Shown here: piece after piece, positions 1 to 8,838 of the stretch
How the letters are laid out: every line of letters begins with the position of its first letter
Numbering within the stretch: the first letter of the stretch is position 1
Origin: CAVTND01 sp963735955
Lineage (GTDB): Bacteria; Pseudomonadota; Gammaproteobacteria; Burkholderiales; Burkholderiaceae_F
Assembly (NCBI GenBank): GCA_963735955.1
Contig: CAVTND010000024.1
Location: 1-64,000 of the forward strand
Reading direction: 5' to 3'
DNA: 64,000 nucleotides
Translations under genes and position numbers: made by a program
Notes under the pieces: model-generated
The model's database searches: none
Told to the model about the DNA's origin: nothing
Seen by the model: the letters and a program-made list of their open reading frames with translations, nothing else

Positions 1-939
1 CTGCCAGGATGGGCGGCAGGCAGGGCTGGTCGGCGACGCTGCTGACTCTCCTCGGGGTCGCGTTGATCGTCGCGCCGACCGCTGTGTCTGATGAGTTCGC
101 TCGGCGACTCGGTGCAACAGCTGATCACCGACGTGCAGAACAACACCCTGGAAATCCCGCCGCCGCGCGACGGGGTCGCCGAATGGCCGCTGGTCGGAAA
201 GCAGGTGCATGCGCTCTGGTCCAAGGCTCATGCCGACCTTCCTGCCCTGATCAAGAGCATGCAGCCGCAGATCGGCGACATCGCCAAGTCGGCACTCGCC
301 TTCGTCGCCGGCATCGGCGTCGGGCTGCTGGCGTTCGTCGCCTCCTTCATCATCGCCGGGATCATCATGGCCTTCGGGCAGGCCGGCAGCGGTGCCAGCC
401 TGGCGATCTTCACGCGCATCGTCGGCCCGGAGCGCGGCGCGGAGTTCACCAAGCTGTCGACGGCAACCATCCGCGCCGTCGCGGCGGGCGTCCTCGGCGT
501 GGCCCTGATCCAGGCCATCATCGTCGGACTCTGCCTGCTGCTCGCAGGCATTCCCTTTGCCGGCGTGCTCGCGGTCATCGTCCTCGTCCTCGGCATCGCA
601 CAGGTGCCTGCACTGCTGGTCACCTTGCCGGCGATTGCCTACATCTGGACGACCGGTGACTACGGGACCGGCGAAGCGACCCTCTACACGATCCTGCTCT
701 TTGTCGCCGGCATGGCCGATAACGTGCTCAAGCCGCTGATGCTCGGACGCGGCGTCGATGCGCCGATGCCGGTGATCCTGATCGGCGCGCTCGGCGGCAT
801 GGCCGTCTCGGGCATCCTCGGCATGTTCGTCGGCGCGACGCTGCTGGCCCTCGGCTACCAGATCTTCATGGGCTGGGTGCACACCGACCCGGATGCCGGC
901 AACGGCAAGGAAAAGAGCGAAACACCCGCCGCCGGTTGA
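1..939 (+). CDS. AI-2E family transporter (YdiK-like permease), 5' truncated by window, frameshifted
   Basis: This is the C-terminal half or more of an AI-2E/PerM-family inner membrane permease. The reading frame enters from the window edge in frame 3 (WSATLLTLLGVALIVAPTAV) and continues from position 91 in frame 1 (MSSLGDSVQQL). Removing one base near position 87 joins the two into one protein. At least five hydrophobic segments follow, and the glycine-rich C-terminal block (LMLGRGVDAPMPVILIGALGGM) is characteristic of the family. It ends 4 bp before the outer membrane factor gene, so it probably belongs to the same operon. The family is named after autoinducer export, but most members have unknown substrates. 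The family call is firm; the frameshift is probably a sequencing error. Confidence 0.8.
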
Positions 940-943
940 GCGA

Positions 944-2506
944 ATGCGCGCCACCACGCCGCGGCGCATGCTGCCGCAGCGCCTGCTTCTCGCGAGTTTG
1001 TCTGCTGCTGGATGCCTGCACGACGGTCGGCCCCAATTTCGTGCGCCCGGAAGTTCCGTGGCTGGAGGATTGGTCGAGCAGCGCGCTGCGGTCGGACGCG
1101 GCCGATAGAGCAGCAGCGCGAGCGCGCGGCGACCGAAGAGTGGTGGCGCAATTTCAACGATCCGGTGCTCGACCGGCTGGTCGCCGAAGCGCAACGCCAG
1201 AACACCGACGTGCGCATGGCCGGCCTGCGCATTCTCGAGGCGCGCGCCCAGCTCGGCATCGCCGGCAGCACACTCTATCCGCAACTGCAGCAACTGAGCG
1301 GCGAGGCGCTGCGCGCCGGTCAGCAGCAGTCGAACGGCCCCGATACCGCCGTTTGGACCTACGGCGTCGGGTTCGACATCGCCTGGGAACTGGACTTCTG
1401 GGGCAAGTTCCGGCGCGGCATCGAGTCCGCGGATGCCGCCTATTTCGCGAGCATCGCCGCCTACGACGACGTGCAGGTGCTGGTCGCGGCGCAGGCCGCC
1501 AGCTTCTACGCCACCATCCGCACCATCGAACTGCGCCTGCGCATCGCGCACGAGAACGCCGCGCTGCAGAAACGCAGCCTCGAGATCACCGAACGCCTGT
1601 TCAAGAGCGGCAACGAGTCGGAGCTCGATGTCCAGCAGGCGCGGACCCAGTACCTGAGCACCGTCGCTTCGATTCCCGAGCTCGAGGGCAGCCTGCGCCA
1701 GGTGCAGAACGCGTTGAGCGTGCTGGTCGCCCGACCGCCGGGTCCGCTGCCCGAGATGGAGGCGGGACGCGAGAAGATTCCGACGGCCGAGCTCGCAGTC
1801 ATCGTCGACCTGCCCGCCGACCTGCTGCGCCGCCGACCGGACGTGCGCGCGGCGGAGATGCGTCTCGCCGCGCAGTCGGCTCAGATCGGCGTCAGCGAGG
1901 CTGCCCTCTACCCCTCGATCGCGCTGGTCGGCACGGTCGGCCTCTCCGCCGCCTCGCTCGACTGGTCGGCGCGCACCTTTCAATGGGGCGTCGGCCCGTC
2001 GCTGGTGTGGAACATCTTCGACTGGGGCAGGCTGAAGAACCAGGTGCTGGTCCAGGATGCACGCTTCCAGCAACTCTACGAGCAGTATCAGGGCACCGTG
2101 CTGCGAGCCGCCCGCGAGCTCGACGATGCCGCCACCGATTTCGCCAAGGGTCGCGCCCAGGTCGACATCCTGCGCGAGGCCGTCCAGGCGGCCCGTCGGT
2201 CACTCGACATCGCGACCATCCAGTATCGCGAGGGACTGGTCGACTTTGAGCGTGTCCTCGACTCGCAACGCAGCCTGTTCAGCCAGCAGGAGCGCCTGGT
2301 GAGCACCCAGGGCGGCGTCACCCAGAGCCTGATCTGCCGTTTACAAGGCGATGGGCGGTGGCTGGCAGGCCGCCCGTGCCGAGCCCCTCGTCGATGAGCC
2401 GACCCGCGCCGCCATGCGCGAGCGCAGCGACTGGAAGGGCCTGATCGACGCACCGCTTCCGCCAGCCGACACCGAATTTTTCCCATCCCCGACAGAAACG
2501 CCATGA
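944..2506 (+). CDS. NodT-family outer membrane efflux lipoprotein, three frameshifts
   Basis: This is an outer membrane factor (TolC/OprM/NodT type), the exit duct of a tripartite efflux pump. The start at 944 gives a signal sequence (MLPQRLLLASL). A lipobox-like LLLDAC follows in the next frame and would place the lipidated Cys before TTVGPNFVRP, a typical mature N-terminus. The main body lies in a third frame (EEWWRNFNDPVLDRLVAEA to GVTQSLI) and contains both outer membrane efflux repeats. A fourth segment (AVYKAMGGGWQAA) restores the normal end. Each of the three shifts is explained by one extra base, near 985-1000, 1100-1115 and 2335. The stop overlaps the next start (ATGA at 2503-2506), showing translational coupling with the HlyD adaptor. 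Confidence 0.85.
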
Positions 2507-3606
2507 ACCAGGAAACCGCGAACAACGCTGCCCCGGGGACGGGTACCCGCATCGGTGCGATCGTCATCGCGGTTGTGATCCTCGTCAGCCTGCTGCTCTA
2601 CTTCGTCGGTGATCGCCTGACTCCCTACACGACGCAGGCGCGCATCCAGGCCTTCGTCGTGCCGGTGGCGGCCGAGGTGGCAGGCAAGTTCTCGAAGGTG
2701 TACATCCGCAACAACGACGAGGTGCAGCCCGGACAACCGCTGTTCGACATCGATCCGAAGCCCTACGAGATTGCGCTGCAACGCGCCCGCGCCGACTACG
2801 CGTCGGTGCGCAGCTCGGTCAACGCGTCAGTCGCCGGCGTGGACGCGGCGCGCGCCGCGCTGGCGGCCGCGCAGGCGAACCGTGCAATGGCCGAAAGCGA
2901 CGCCAGCCGCCAGGAGCACCTGTACAAGGAGGATCCCGGCGCCATTTCGGTGCGCCGCCTCGAGGACGCGCAGGCGACCCGCGAGGAGGCGCGCAGCAAG
3001 GCGCGCCGCGCCGAGGCCGATCTGCGCAAGGCACAGGAGGCCGCTGGCGAGCCGGGCGACGACAACACCCAGCTGCAGAGCGCCCGCGCGGCGGTCGAGA
3101 AAGCCGAACTGGACCTGGCCCGAACCAAGGTGCTCGCGCCCGCGCGGGGCATCGTCACCGACCTGCGCACCGACGTCGGCCACTACGCGCAGCCCGGCGC
3201 GCCGGTGATGACGCTGATCGCGATGCACGACCTGTGGATCAGCGCCGACCTGACCGAAAACAACCTCGGCAATATCGACCCGGGCGACAAGGTCGCCATC
3301 GTCCTCGACATCCTGCCCGGCGAAGTGCTCAAGGGCCGCGTGCGCAGCATCGGCGGCGGCGTCGCCGGCAGCTCGCCACCGCCGCCGGGCACTCTGCCTC
3401 AGGTGCAGAACAGTCGCGACTGGCTGCGCCAGGCGCAACGCATCCCGGTCGCGATCGAGTTCGACCCGGCCGAGCGGCCGCGCCTGCGCGTCGCCCGCAT
3501 CGGCGGCCAGGCCGAGGTACTGGTGTACACGGGCGACAACCCGATCATGAACACGCTCGGCACGTTCTACATCCGCGTCATGAGCTGGCTGTCCTACCTC
3601 TACTGA
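2503..3606 (+). CDS. HlyD/EmrA-family periplasmic adaptor
   Basis: This 367-residue membrane fusion protein would bridge the inner membrane component to the outer membrane factor encoded just upstream. A single N-terminal transmembrane segment (residues 14-34) is followed by a biotinyl-lipoyl-like half motif, a long Ala/Arg/Glu-rich coiled-coil hairpin (about 90-190), the second lipoyl half (LAPARGIVTDLRTDVGHYAQPG) and a beta-barrel domain. The layout resembles EmrA/AaeA rather than RND adaptors, which are usually lipoproteins. The start overlaps the preceding stop, and a DUF2955 gene follows after 9 bp. The substrate cannot be deduced; aromatic acids or hydrophobic drugs are family precedents. 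Confidence 0.9.
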   Translation: MNQETANNAAPGTGTRIGAIVIAVVILVSLLLYFVGDRLTPYTTQARIQAFVVPVAAEVAGKFSKVYIRNNDEVQPGQPLFDIDPKPYEIALQRARADYASVRSSVNASVAGVDAARAALAAAQANRAMAESDASRQEHLYKEDPGAISVRRLEDAQATREEARSKARRAEADLRKAQEAAGEPGDDNTQLQSARAAVEKAELDLARTKVLAPARGIVTDLRTDVGHYAQPGAPVMTLIAMHDLWISADLTENNLGNIDPGDKVAIVLDILPGEVLKGRVRSIGGGVAGSSPPPPGTLPQVQNSRDWLRQAQRIPVAIEFDPAERPRLRVARIGGQAEVLVYTGDNPIMNTLGTFYIRVMSWLSYLY

Positions 3607-3615
3607 GCGCCGAAC

Positions 3616-4662
3616 ATGCACCCCGGGGACAAGGCGACCCTGCGACTGACCCTCGGTCTCGGCCTCGCCGCGCTGATCGCCTACGGCATGGCGCTCACCG
3701 CCCCTTACGTCGTCTGCGTGATGGCCGTGATCCTGCTCAGCAAGCCGGGGCCGCCGCTGCCGCTGGTCAAGGGGATCATCGTCGCGCTGATCTTCGCCGG
3801 GCTGGTCGCCGCTGGCGTGGTGATGGTGCCGCTGCTGGAGAACTACGCCATCGCCGGCATCCTGCTGACGGCAGTCATACTCTTCGCGATCTTCTTCGCG
3901 GGGCTGGTCAGCGGCAGTCCGTTGACCATGGTGCTGGTGATCGCCTTCGCGCTGATGCCGGTGGCGGGCATCATCGAGCAGGCACTGATCGGCACGCTGG
4001 CCCTGACGCTCGCTGTCGGCGTCGCAGTCGGCACGCTGGTTGGCTTCATCTCGAGCGCTTTCTTTCCGGACCGGACGGCGCCAGCCGCGCCTTCTGCCAA
4101 GCCGACGCGGCCCGGTAGAGCCGCCGCCGCGTGGATTGCCCTGCGCGCGACGTTGATCGTGATGCCCGTCTTCGTCCTCGCGCTGACCGATCCGTCGTTC
4201 TACCTCGCCGCGATCATGAAGACCGTCACGCTCGGCCAGCAGGCCGGCGAGACCGATGCCCGCTCGGCGGGCCGCGAGCTGGTCGGGTCGACGCTGATGG
4301 GCGCCTTCGTCGCCCTTGGAATCTGGTTCGGCCTGTCGCTGTGGCCCAGCTTATGGATGCTCGTGCTCTGGATGATGGCCGCGGCGCTCTGGGTCGGCTC
4401 CGCCATGACCGGCGCCCGGCCTTCGCGCTTTCGACCCTCGTTCTGGAGCAACGCGCTGATCACGGCGCTGATCCTGATCGGCCCCGCGATCGAGGACAGC
4501 GCCAGCGGCAAGAGTGTCCTCGAGGGCACGGTCATGCGTACCTGCCTCTTCGTCGGCGTCGCACTCTATGCCTGGGGCACCATCGTGCTGCTCGAGCGCT
4601 GGCGTCCCGCGCGGATGCCGGCGGCCCGGCCCAAACCCGCATCGGAGGAGAGACCTGCATGA
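3616..4662 (+). CDS. DUF2955 / FUSC-like inner membrane protein
   Basis: This 348-residue polytopic membrane protein shows two hydrophobic halves, residues 10-155 and 175-330. Each half has four to six membrane-spanning segments, separated by a Pro/Ala-rich charged linker around 155-175. The first half fits DUF2955, a relative of the FUSC/aromatic acid exporter group that commonly sits beside HlyD adaptors. It would be the inner membrane component of the tripartite system with the two preceding genes. Its TGA overlaps the ATG of the downstream channel-like gene (4659-4662), so the set is probably one transcript. The role as energising or substrate-binding subunit is inferred from context. Confidence 0.75.
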   Translation: MHPGDKATLRLTLGLGLAALIAYGMALTAPYVVCVMAVILLSKPGPPLPLVKGIIVALIFAGLVAAGVVMVPLLENYAIAGILLTAVILFAIFFAGLVSGSPLTMVLVIAFALMPVAGIIEQALIGTLALTLAVGVAVGTLVGFISSAFFPDRTAPAAPSAKPTRPGRAAAAWIALRATLIVMPVFVLALTDPSFYLAAIMKTVTLGQQAGETDARSAGRELVGSTLMGAFVALGIWFGLSLWPSLWMLVLWMMAAALWVGSAMTGARPSRFRPSFWSNALITALILIGPAIEDSASGKSVLEGTVMRTCLFVGVALYAWGTIVLLERWRPARMPAARPKPASEERPA

Positions 4663-5124
4663 TTCTCACCAATTTTCTCGTCGGCCTGCCGGCCATGCTG
4701 GTCTGCCTCGCCATTCAGGCCTTTGTCGCCTTCTGGTGCGTGCGCTACTACGTGCGCCAGATTCGCCGATTGAAACCCGAGGATCATTCGCAAGCCGGCA
4801 TCCGGCCATTGCTGGTGGCGATGGTCGCGATGATGCTCGGCACTTTCGTCCAGGTCGGCTTATGGGGCGTGCTGTTCGTCGTTCTCGGCGAGTTCACCGA
4901 GTTGTACGAGGCGGTCTACCACTCGGCGGTCAATTTCGCTTCGCTCGGCTACGGTGACATCGTGATGAGCAAGGAGCTGGAAGCTGCTCGGCCCGCTGGA
5001 AGCCATCAACGGCGTGCTGATGCTCGGCATGAGCGCTGCAGCGCTGATGGTCATCCTCCAGCAGTTGATCAAGCTGCAGTATCGCGACGATTCGCAGACT
5101 GCGGACGACGACGGCTCGCTGTAG
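4659..5124 (+). CDS. Small 2-TM ion-channel-like protein, frameshifted
   Basis: This protein of about 154 residues has an N-terminal transmembrane segment (LVGLPAMLVCLAIQAFVAFW), a second segment (LLVAMVAMMLGTFVQVGLWGVLF), and a pore-like re-entrant sequence containing SLGYGDI. That resembles the TVGYGD selectivity filter of potassium channels (Ion_trans_2 fold). One extra base at about 4977 breaks the frame. Reading past it gives WKLLGPLEAINGVLMLGMS and a final transmembrane helix ending at 5124. The start overlaps the DUF2955 stop. Known family: two-TM channels. Role here: perhaps potential or pH balancing for the pump, which is only inference. The frameshift is likely an error because the C-terminal helix is intact. 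Confidence 0.7.
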
Positions 5125-5526
5125 CACGGTGTCAGAGCCAGGGGTGGCCCTTTACTTGGCAATGAGGCCGCCGGTCAGCTTGACGGCTGCAAGGCTGCGG
5201 CAATCTCCTAGCGACCTGCTATGTACCCAGTACGTCGGACTCGATGCCAAACGCAGCGGATCGGCGATTCCACTCAGGAACTAGGAGCCCAAGCATCGGG
5301 TCTAGAAACTCGAACTTGGCGAACGCTACGGCTCACCTTGAGACGGCTCAGTGCGGCCAAATGGGGACATTCGGCAGCGACGCGAAAATACTCCCAAAGC
5401 AGTCGCCCGCCGGCGGGCGTGAAGCCGTGCCCGAAGGCCTAGTATGGTTGAACTTCCAGAATGGAACGGGGTGATCCAGTGATCGACCGGCTTCCGTCGG
5501 CGAGTACCTTCAGTCAGGAGGAATCC
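5125..5526. other. Gene-free spacer after the efflux cluster
   Basis: About 400 bp with no convincing coding sequence on either strand; the open frames here have poor composition and no recognisable motif. It carries the promoter region of the following hydrolase, whose strong AGGAGG ribosome site is at 5517-5522. A short segment near 5350-5395 has the look of an insertion-sequence scar, but I cannot assign it to a family. Confidence 0.5.
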
Positions 5527-6333
5527 ATGCCCAAGATTCGAGCCGGCAACATCACGATGAATTACGACCAACAAGGGAGCGGCGAGCCTCTGGTGCTCAT
5601 CCCATACCTGGCGGCCGATTACGCGTGTTACGCGTTCCAGGTCGCGGACTATTCGAAGCACTTCACCTGCATCTCTGTCGATCTGCGCGGAACCGGAGAG
5701 TCGGATAAGCCGGCCGGCGTCTACTCGACCGAGATGTTCGCCGACGACGTGGCCGCACTCATGCAGGCGATCGGAATACCCAATGCCCACATCTCTGGGC
5801 TCTCATTGGGGGCGGCCACCGGCATCTGGCTAGCCGCCAAGTATCCCGACCGGGTCAAGTCACTTTCGCTGCACAGTGGCTGGCCCAAGAGTGATGCCTA
5901 TATCAAGACCGTCGTCCAAGGCTGGCAGGTGATGGCCAAGGCGATGAACAGCGTGCCAGAGATGGTGATTCAAGGGATCTTCCCATGGTGCTTCACGCCC
6001 GAGCTGTATGCGCAGAAACCGGACTACATCCAGGCCCTGTCCGACTTCGTGCGCGGCCGCCCCAAGCAGCCGGTCGACGCGTTCATCCAAGAGTCCGGTG
6101 CGGTGATGGCTCACGACGCCGAGGCGCAGCTTGGCAAGATTCACGCTCCGACGCAGATCACCTTCGGGCGCCACGACATGGTCACCTCCACCCGCTTCGC
6201 CGACCCGCTGAGGAACGGCGTCAAGGGTTCTGAGCTGTACATCTTCGAGGATTGCTCGCACGCGCCGCTGTACGAGAACGTGGCGGCATTCAACGAGAAG
6301 ACCCTGGCATTCTTGAAGAAGCACGCAGACTGA
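5527..6333 (+). CDS. Alpha/beta hydrolase
   Basis: This 268-residue alpha/beta-fold hydrolase has an oxyanion-side region near residues 20-27 (PLVLIPYL). The nucleophile elbow GLSLGA carries the probable catalytic Ser, and a C-terminal catalytic His lies in DCSHAPLYE. The acid is probably the Asp in FGRHDMV. The start is set by a strong AGGAGG four bases upstream of ATG 5527. It resembles 3-oxoadipate enol-lactonase and related C-C or ester hydrolases, but substrate specificity cannot be read from sequence. It is followed, after 271 bp, by a 3-hydroxyacyl-CoA dehydrogenase gene and then an acyl-CoA synthetase fragment, which hints at a former catabolic cluster. Confidence 0.85.
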   Translation: MPKIRAGNITMNYDQQGSGEPLVLIPYLAADYACYAFQVADYSKHFTCISVDLRGTGESDKPAGVYSTEMFADDVAALMQAIGIPNAHISGLSLGAATGIWLAAKYPDRVKSLSLHSGWPKSDAYIKTVVQGWQVMAKAMNSVPEMVIQGIFPWCFTPELYAQKPDYIQALSDFVRGRPKQPVDAFIQESGAVMAHDAEAQLGKIHAPTQITFGRHDMVTSTRFADPLRNGVKGSELYIFEDCSHAPLYENVAAFNEKTLAFLKKHAD

Positions 6334-6604
6334 ACGCCGAACGCGCCTCGCACCGCGTGGCCTCGGTTGAATGGCCGCTCTTGAGAACGTCGACCTGCTG
6401 GTCAGGCTCGCGTTGAGCCCACGGGTCGATAGTCTCAACCCGGCCAATAGTTGCCGTTGGAAACGCCCTCTCGATTTGCCCGTTAGCAGACGAAGCTATG
6501 TTCGCTCGGTAGCATCCGCTGCATGGACGTCTTGCTCCGCGTGGAATCGAAACGTGTTCAAACCCGCGGGAGCAACCCCCGCCCCAAACCGCGAGGACAT
6601 CGCC

Positions 6605-7465
6605 ATGGTATTCAAACTCCCCGAGAAGATCGCCAGCCGCCCCATCGCCATCCTCGGCGCGGGCACCCTGGGTCGTCGCATCGCACTGATGCTGGCCACG
6701 CGCGGCGCCGAAGTGCGCCTGTATGCCCGCAGCGTCGCAACGCGCAATGCTGGCGTCGCCTTTGCCAAAGAGCAATTGCCTGCCGTGCTGGCCACGCTGC
6801 CGGGCAGCACGGCCGGCACCATCGTGGGCTTTGACGACATGGCGGCCGCGCTCAAGGACACGTGGCTCGTCGTGGAGTCGGTGCCGGAAGATCTTGATCT
6901 GAAGAAGGACATCTTCAGGCAGGTCGATGCACTCTCTGAGCCCGACGCCATCCTGGCCAGCAACTCCTCGTCCTATTCCTCCAGTGCCTTTGCTGACAGC
7001 CTGAAGGACCCGGCGCGCCTGCTGAACACTCACTTCCTGATGCCGCCGGGCATCACGCCGGTGGAACTGATGTCGTGCGGCCACACCGACCCGGCGGTGA
7101 TTCAACTGTTGGTCGACGCGCTGCCCGGCTACGGCCTGACGCCCTATGTGGTGCAGCGCGAAAGCATGGGTTTCATCTTCAACCGCATCTGGGCCGCCAT
7201 CAAGCGCGAGTCGCTAGCCGTGGTGGCCGAGGGTGTCGCGTCAGCGGAGGTTGTGGATGCCATCTACAACCAGGCCACCGGTTCACAGGTCAGCCCCTTC
7301 CGGCTCATGGACGCGGTGGGACTGGACGTGGTGCTGAGCATCGAAGAGAACTACGCCCGGCAACGACCCGGCCTGCCCGAGGCGCCGCGCACCATGCTGA
7401 AGAAGATGATCGCCGAGGGCCGCCTTGGCGTGAAGAGCGGTCGAGGGTTCTATGACTACCAGTAA
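6605..7465 (+). CDS. 3-hydroxyacyl-CoA dehydrogenase family protein
   Basis: This 286-residue NAD-dependent dehydrogenase has the N-terminal Rossmann motif ILGAGTLGRRIA, the conserved SNSSS segment, and the THFLMPP motif that carries the catalytic His of this family. The C-terminal helical dimerisation domain ends in KSGRGFYDYQ, the usual family terminus. It is a single-domain protein without a hydratase part, closest in architecture to lambda-crystallin/hydroxybutyryl-CoA dehydrogenase types. The chosen start at 6605 gives the Rossmann fold within 20 residues. The likely role is oxidation of a hydroxyacyl or hydroxy acid substrate; the exact substrate is unknown. Confidence 0.88.
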   Translation: MVFKLPEKIASRPIAILGAGTLGRRIALMLATRGAEVRLYARSVATRNAGVAFAKEQLPAVLATLPGSTAGTIVGFDDMAAALKDTWLVVESVPEDLDLKKDIFRQVDALSEPDAILASNSSSYSSSAFADSLKDPARLLNTHFLMPPGITPVELMSCGHTDPAVIQLLVDALPGYGLTPYVVQRESMGFIFNRIWAAIKRESLAVVAEGVASAEVVDAIYNQATGSQVSPFRLMDAVGLDVVLSIEENYARQRPGLPEAPRTMLKKMIAEGRLGVKSGRGFYDYQ

Positions 7466-7476
7466 TGCGGCATCCA

Positions 7477-7560
7477 TCAGCCGTTGATGGCCTGCGGAAC
7501 CACCCTCGCGCGCATCTTGGCGTTGGGCGCCAGCACCCCATGGAAGCGGATCAGATGTAC
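7477..7560 (-). pseudogene. IS91-family transposase C-terminal fragment
   Basis: On the minus strand this short piece reads VHLIRFHGVLAPNAKMRARV and then VPQAING before a stop. The segment RFHGVLAPNAKxR is the conserved end of the catalytic region of IS91-type (Y2) transposases. Only about 28 codons remain, and neither the HUH motif nor the IS ends are visible. It is a relic showing past IS91-type rearrangement next to the dehydrogenase gene. Confidence 0.6.
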
Positions 7561-7562
7561 CG

Positions 7563-7709
7563 GGCCGCAACTTCTTCTGCAGGCTGCCGCTCTTCCACGT
7601 CAACGCCGCGATGATGACCGGGCTGGTGCCGTGGCTCGCGGGTTCGCATGTCGTATGCGGACCGGCGAACGGAGTGGAACGATTCGAGCGGCATGCGCAA
7701 TGGCCACTT
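7563..7709 (+). pseudogene. AMP-dependent acyl-CoA synthetase fragment
   Basis: In the plus frame starting at 7563 the translation includes FFCRLPLFHVNAAMMTGLVP followed by WLAGSHVVCG. The motif PLFHVNAxxxTGLVPxxAGxHVV is typical of fatty-acyl/cyclohexanecarboxyl-type CoA ligases, upstream of their adenylation signature. No start codon context, adenylation motif or C-terminal domain is present; similarity fades after about 7670. It is a truncated relic, probably cut by the rearrangement that left the adjacent IS91 fragment. Confidence 0.55.
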
Positions 7710-7890
7710 CGCGCCCTTTGCGTGGTCGGCATAAGCCAATGCAGACAGACTGCGGATTGGCAGCTTAGCGGCAACAACGACGACAGCTATCGGCACAACT
7801 TCATCACTGCCTGCCATGTCCGAAGTTGGCCGCTCTGAGTCCCGGGATCACACCTAGGCGGCTCGGCTCGGCACGGCACGCGTCGCCCAG

Positions 7891-8445
7891 TTACTTACCC
7901 AGATAGCGTACCTTGAGAGGCACTTCTTCGAACACACCCCGCCTGCGCTGCAAGCGGTATGCAAGCGCCTTTGGACGCGAGCTGACCACCTCCTTTAGCT
8001 GAGTGCCTCTGAAGTGCAAAGCCACGCCGTCGTCGGCGGCATAGCGAGCAGGGGCACCCTGCGCGATGAGCCGCCGGAAGGCAGCCTGCCGTTTAGGTTC
8101 GCCGTCGTAATGAGGGCAGGCCGTGCCGCGCAGCAGCCCCAGGCCGTCATGCAGGCCGCGGTAGCCGCCGAACGAGTCCGTAATTCCACCCTGAAACCAG
8201 CAGAGCATGCCGGCGCTGATGCCGCTGAGCACCGCGCCGGCGCGCCAGGCGCGGCGGAGCAACCTGTCGAGTCCGTGCGCGCGCCACACGGCAAGGAGAT
8301 TGGCGGTATTGCCGCCACCGACATAGAAAACATCCTGTGCTTGCACAAACGCTGCTAGGTCGCGGGTCAGCGACGGCTGGCGCGGCAACGCTGGGGAATC
8401 GAAGAAGAAGCCCCCGCCGCCAAGCGCCACGATATGACCGAGCAT
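7891..8445 (-). CDS. pepE: Peptidase E-like (S51) protein, internally shortened
   Basis: The protein is 184 residues. It begins like peptidase E (HIVALGGGGF), jumps to a DLAAFVQAQDVFYVGGGNTANLLAVWR core, and keeps the nucleophile motif SGISAGMLCW, the TDSFG acid and the CPHYDGE histidine region of the Ser-Asp-His triad. S51 enzymes are usually about 220-240 residues. Here roughly 50 residues between the N-terminal GGGGF strand and the DxxxF helix are missing in frame, replaced by FFDSPALPRQPSLTR. The family hydrolyses Asp-Xaa dipeptides in the cytoplasm. Whether this deleted form folds is uncertain, so it could be a decaying copy. Confidence 0.65.
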   Translation of the reverse strand: MLGHIVALGGGGFFFDSPALPRQPSLTRDLAAFVQAQDVFYVGGGNTANLLAVWRAHGLDRLLRRAWRAGAVLSGISAGMLCWFQGGITDSFGGYRGLHDGLGLLRGTACPHYDGEPKRQAAFRRLIAQGAPARYAADDGVALHFRGTQLKEVVSSRPKALAYRLQRRRGVFEEVPLKVRYLGK

Positions 8446-8838
8446 TTGTCGTGTAGTGCGTTCGGCGCGCAGCGCTAGAAGCCGGAGTGTCTGCTTCTAT
8501 GAGGACTGTTTTGTCAAGCCGTTTGCTACGGCGGTGCACGTGGCCGGAGCCGCGCAGGTATCGGTTTGGCGGGACCAACGCATTCATCAGGTCCAAGGTC
8601 GGGGTGTGAGGAGCGTTCGAGCCAGTGCTCGGACGAACTTCTATCCGTGACGGACGTGGACGTCCGGCACCACATCCAACATGCGCGCAAAGCGCGCTGG
8701 CCAACCCCAGTTAGCGACGCGCCCCATCTATTCGAACGGTCACCGTGCGGTGACCCGCAGACGCTGCGGGCGCGTCGACCTTTGATCATGATGATGCGAT
8801 TCCTGCCAAGCCGTGTGTCGATCGGATGCTGCCCGAGC
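8446..8838. other. Gene-free flank of the IS110-type transposase
   Basis: About 390 bp with no supportable gene. It lies downstream of the transposase in transcription direction and contains the cluster of short perfect hairpins annotated separately at 8652-8770. The rest, 8446-8650, shows nothing I recognise. Confidence 0.5.
8652..8770. repeat. Array of four perfect hairpins beside the transposase
   Basis: Four perfect inverted repeats lie in 119 bp: GGACGT/ACGTCC (8652-8665, 2-nt loop), GCGCGC/GCGCGC around AAA (8683-8697), GGTCACC/GGTGACC around GTGC (8738-8755) and CCCGCAG/CTGCGGG around ACG (8754-8770). No gene overlaps them. IS110/IS1111 elements encode a structured bridge RNA in a noncoding end, and many of them also target REP-like hairpins, so either explanation is possible. 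No conserved fold was verified. Confidence 0.45.

Noticed and set aside
5340..5400. Possible insertion-sequence end in the spacer before the hydrolase
   Set aside because: The resemblance was only impressionistic; no inverted ends, target duplication or transposase sequence could be identified.
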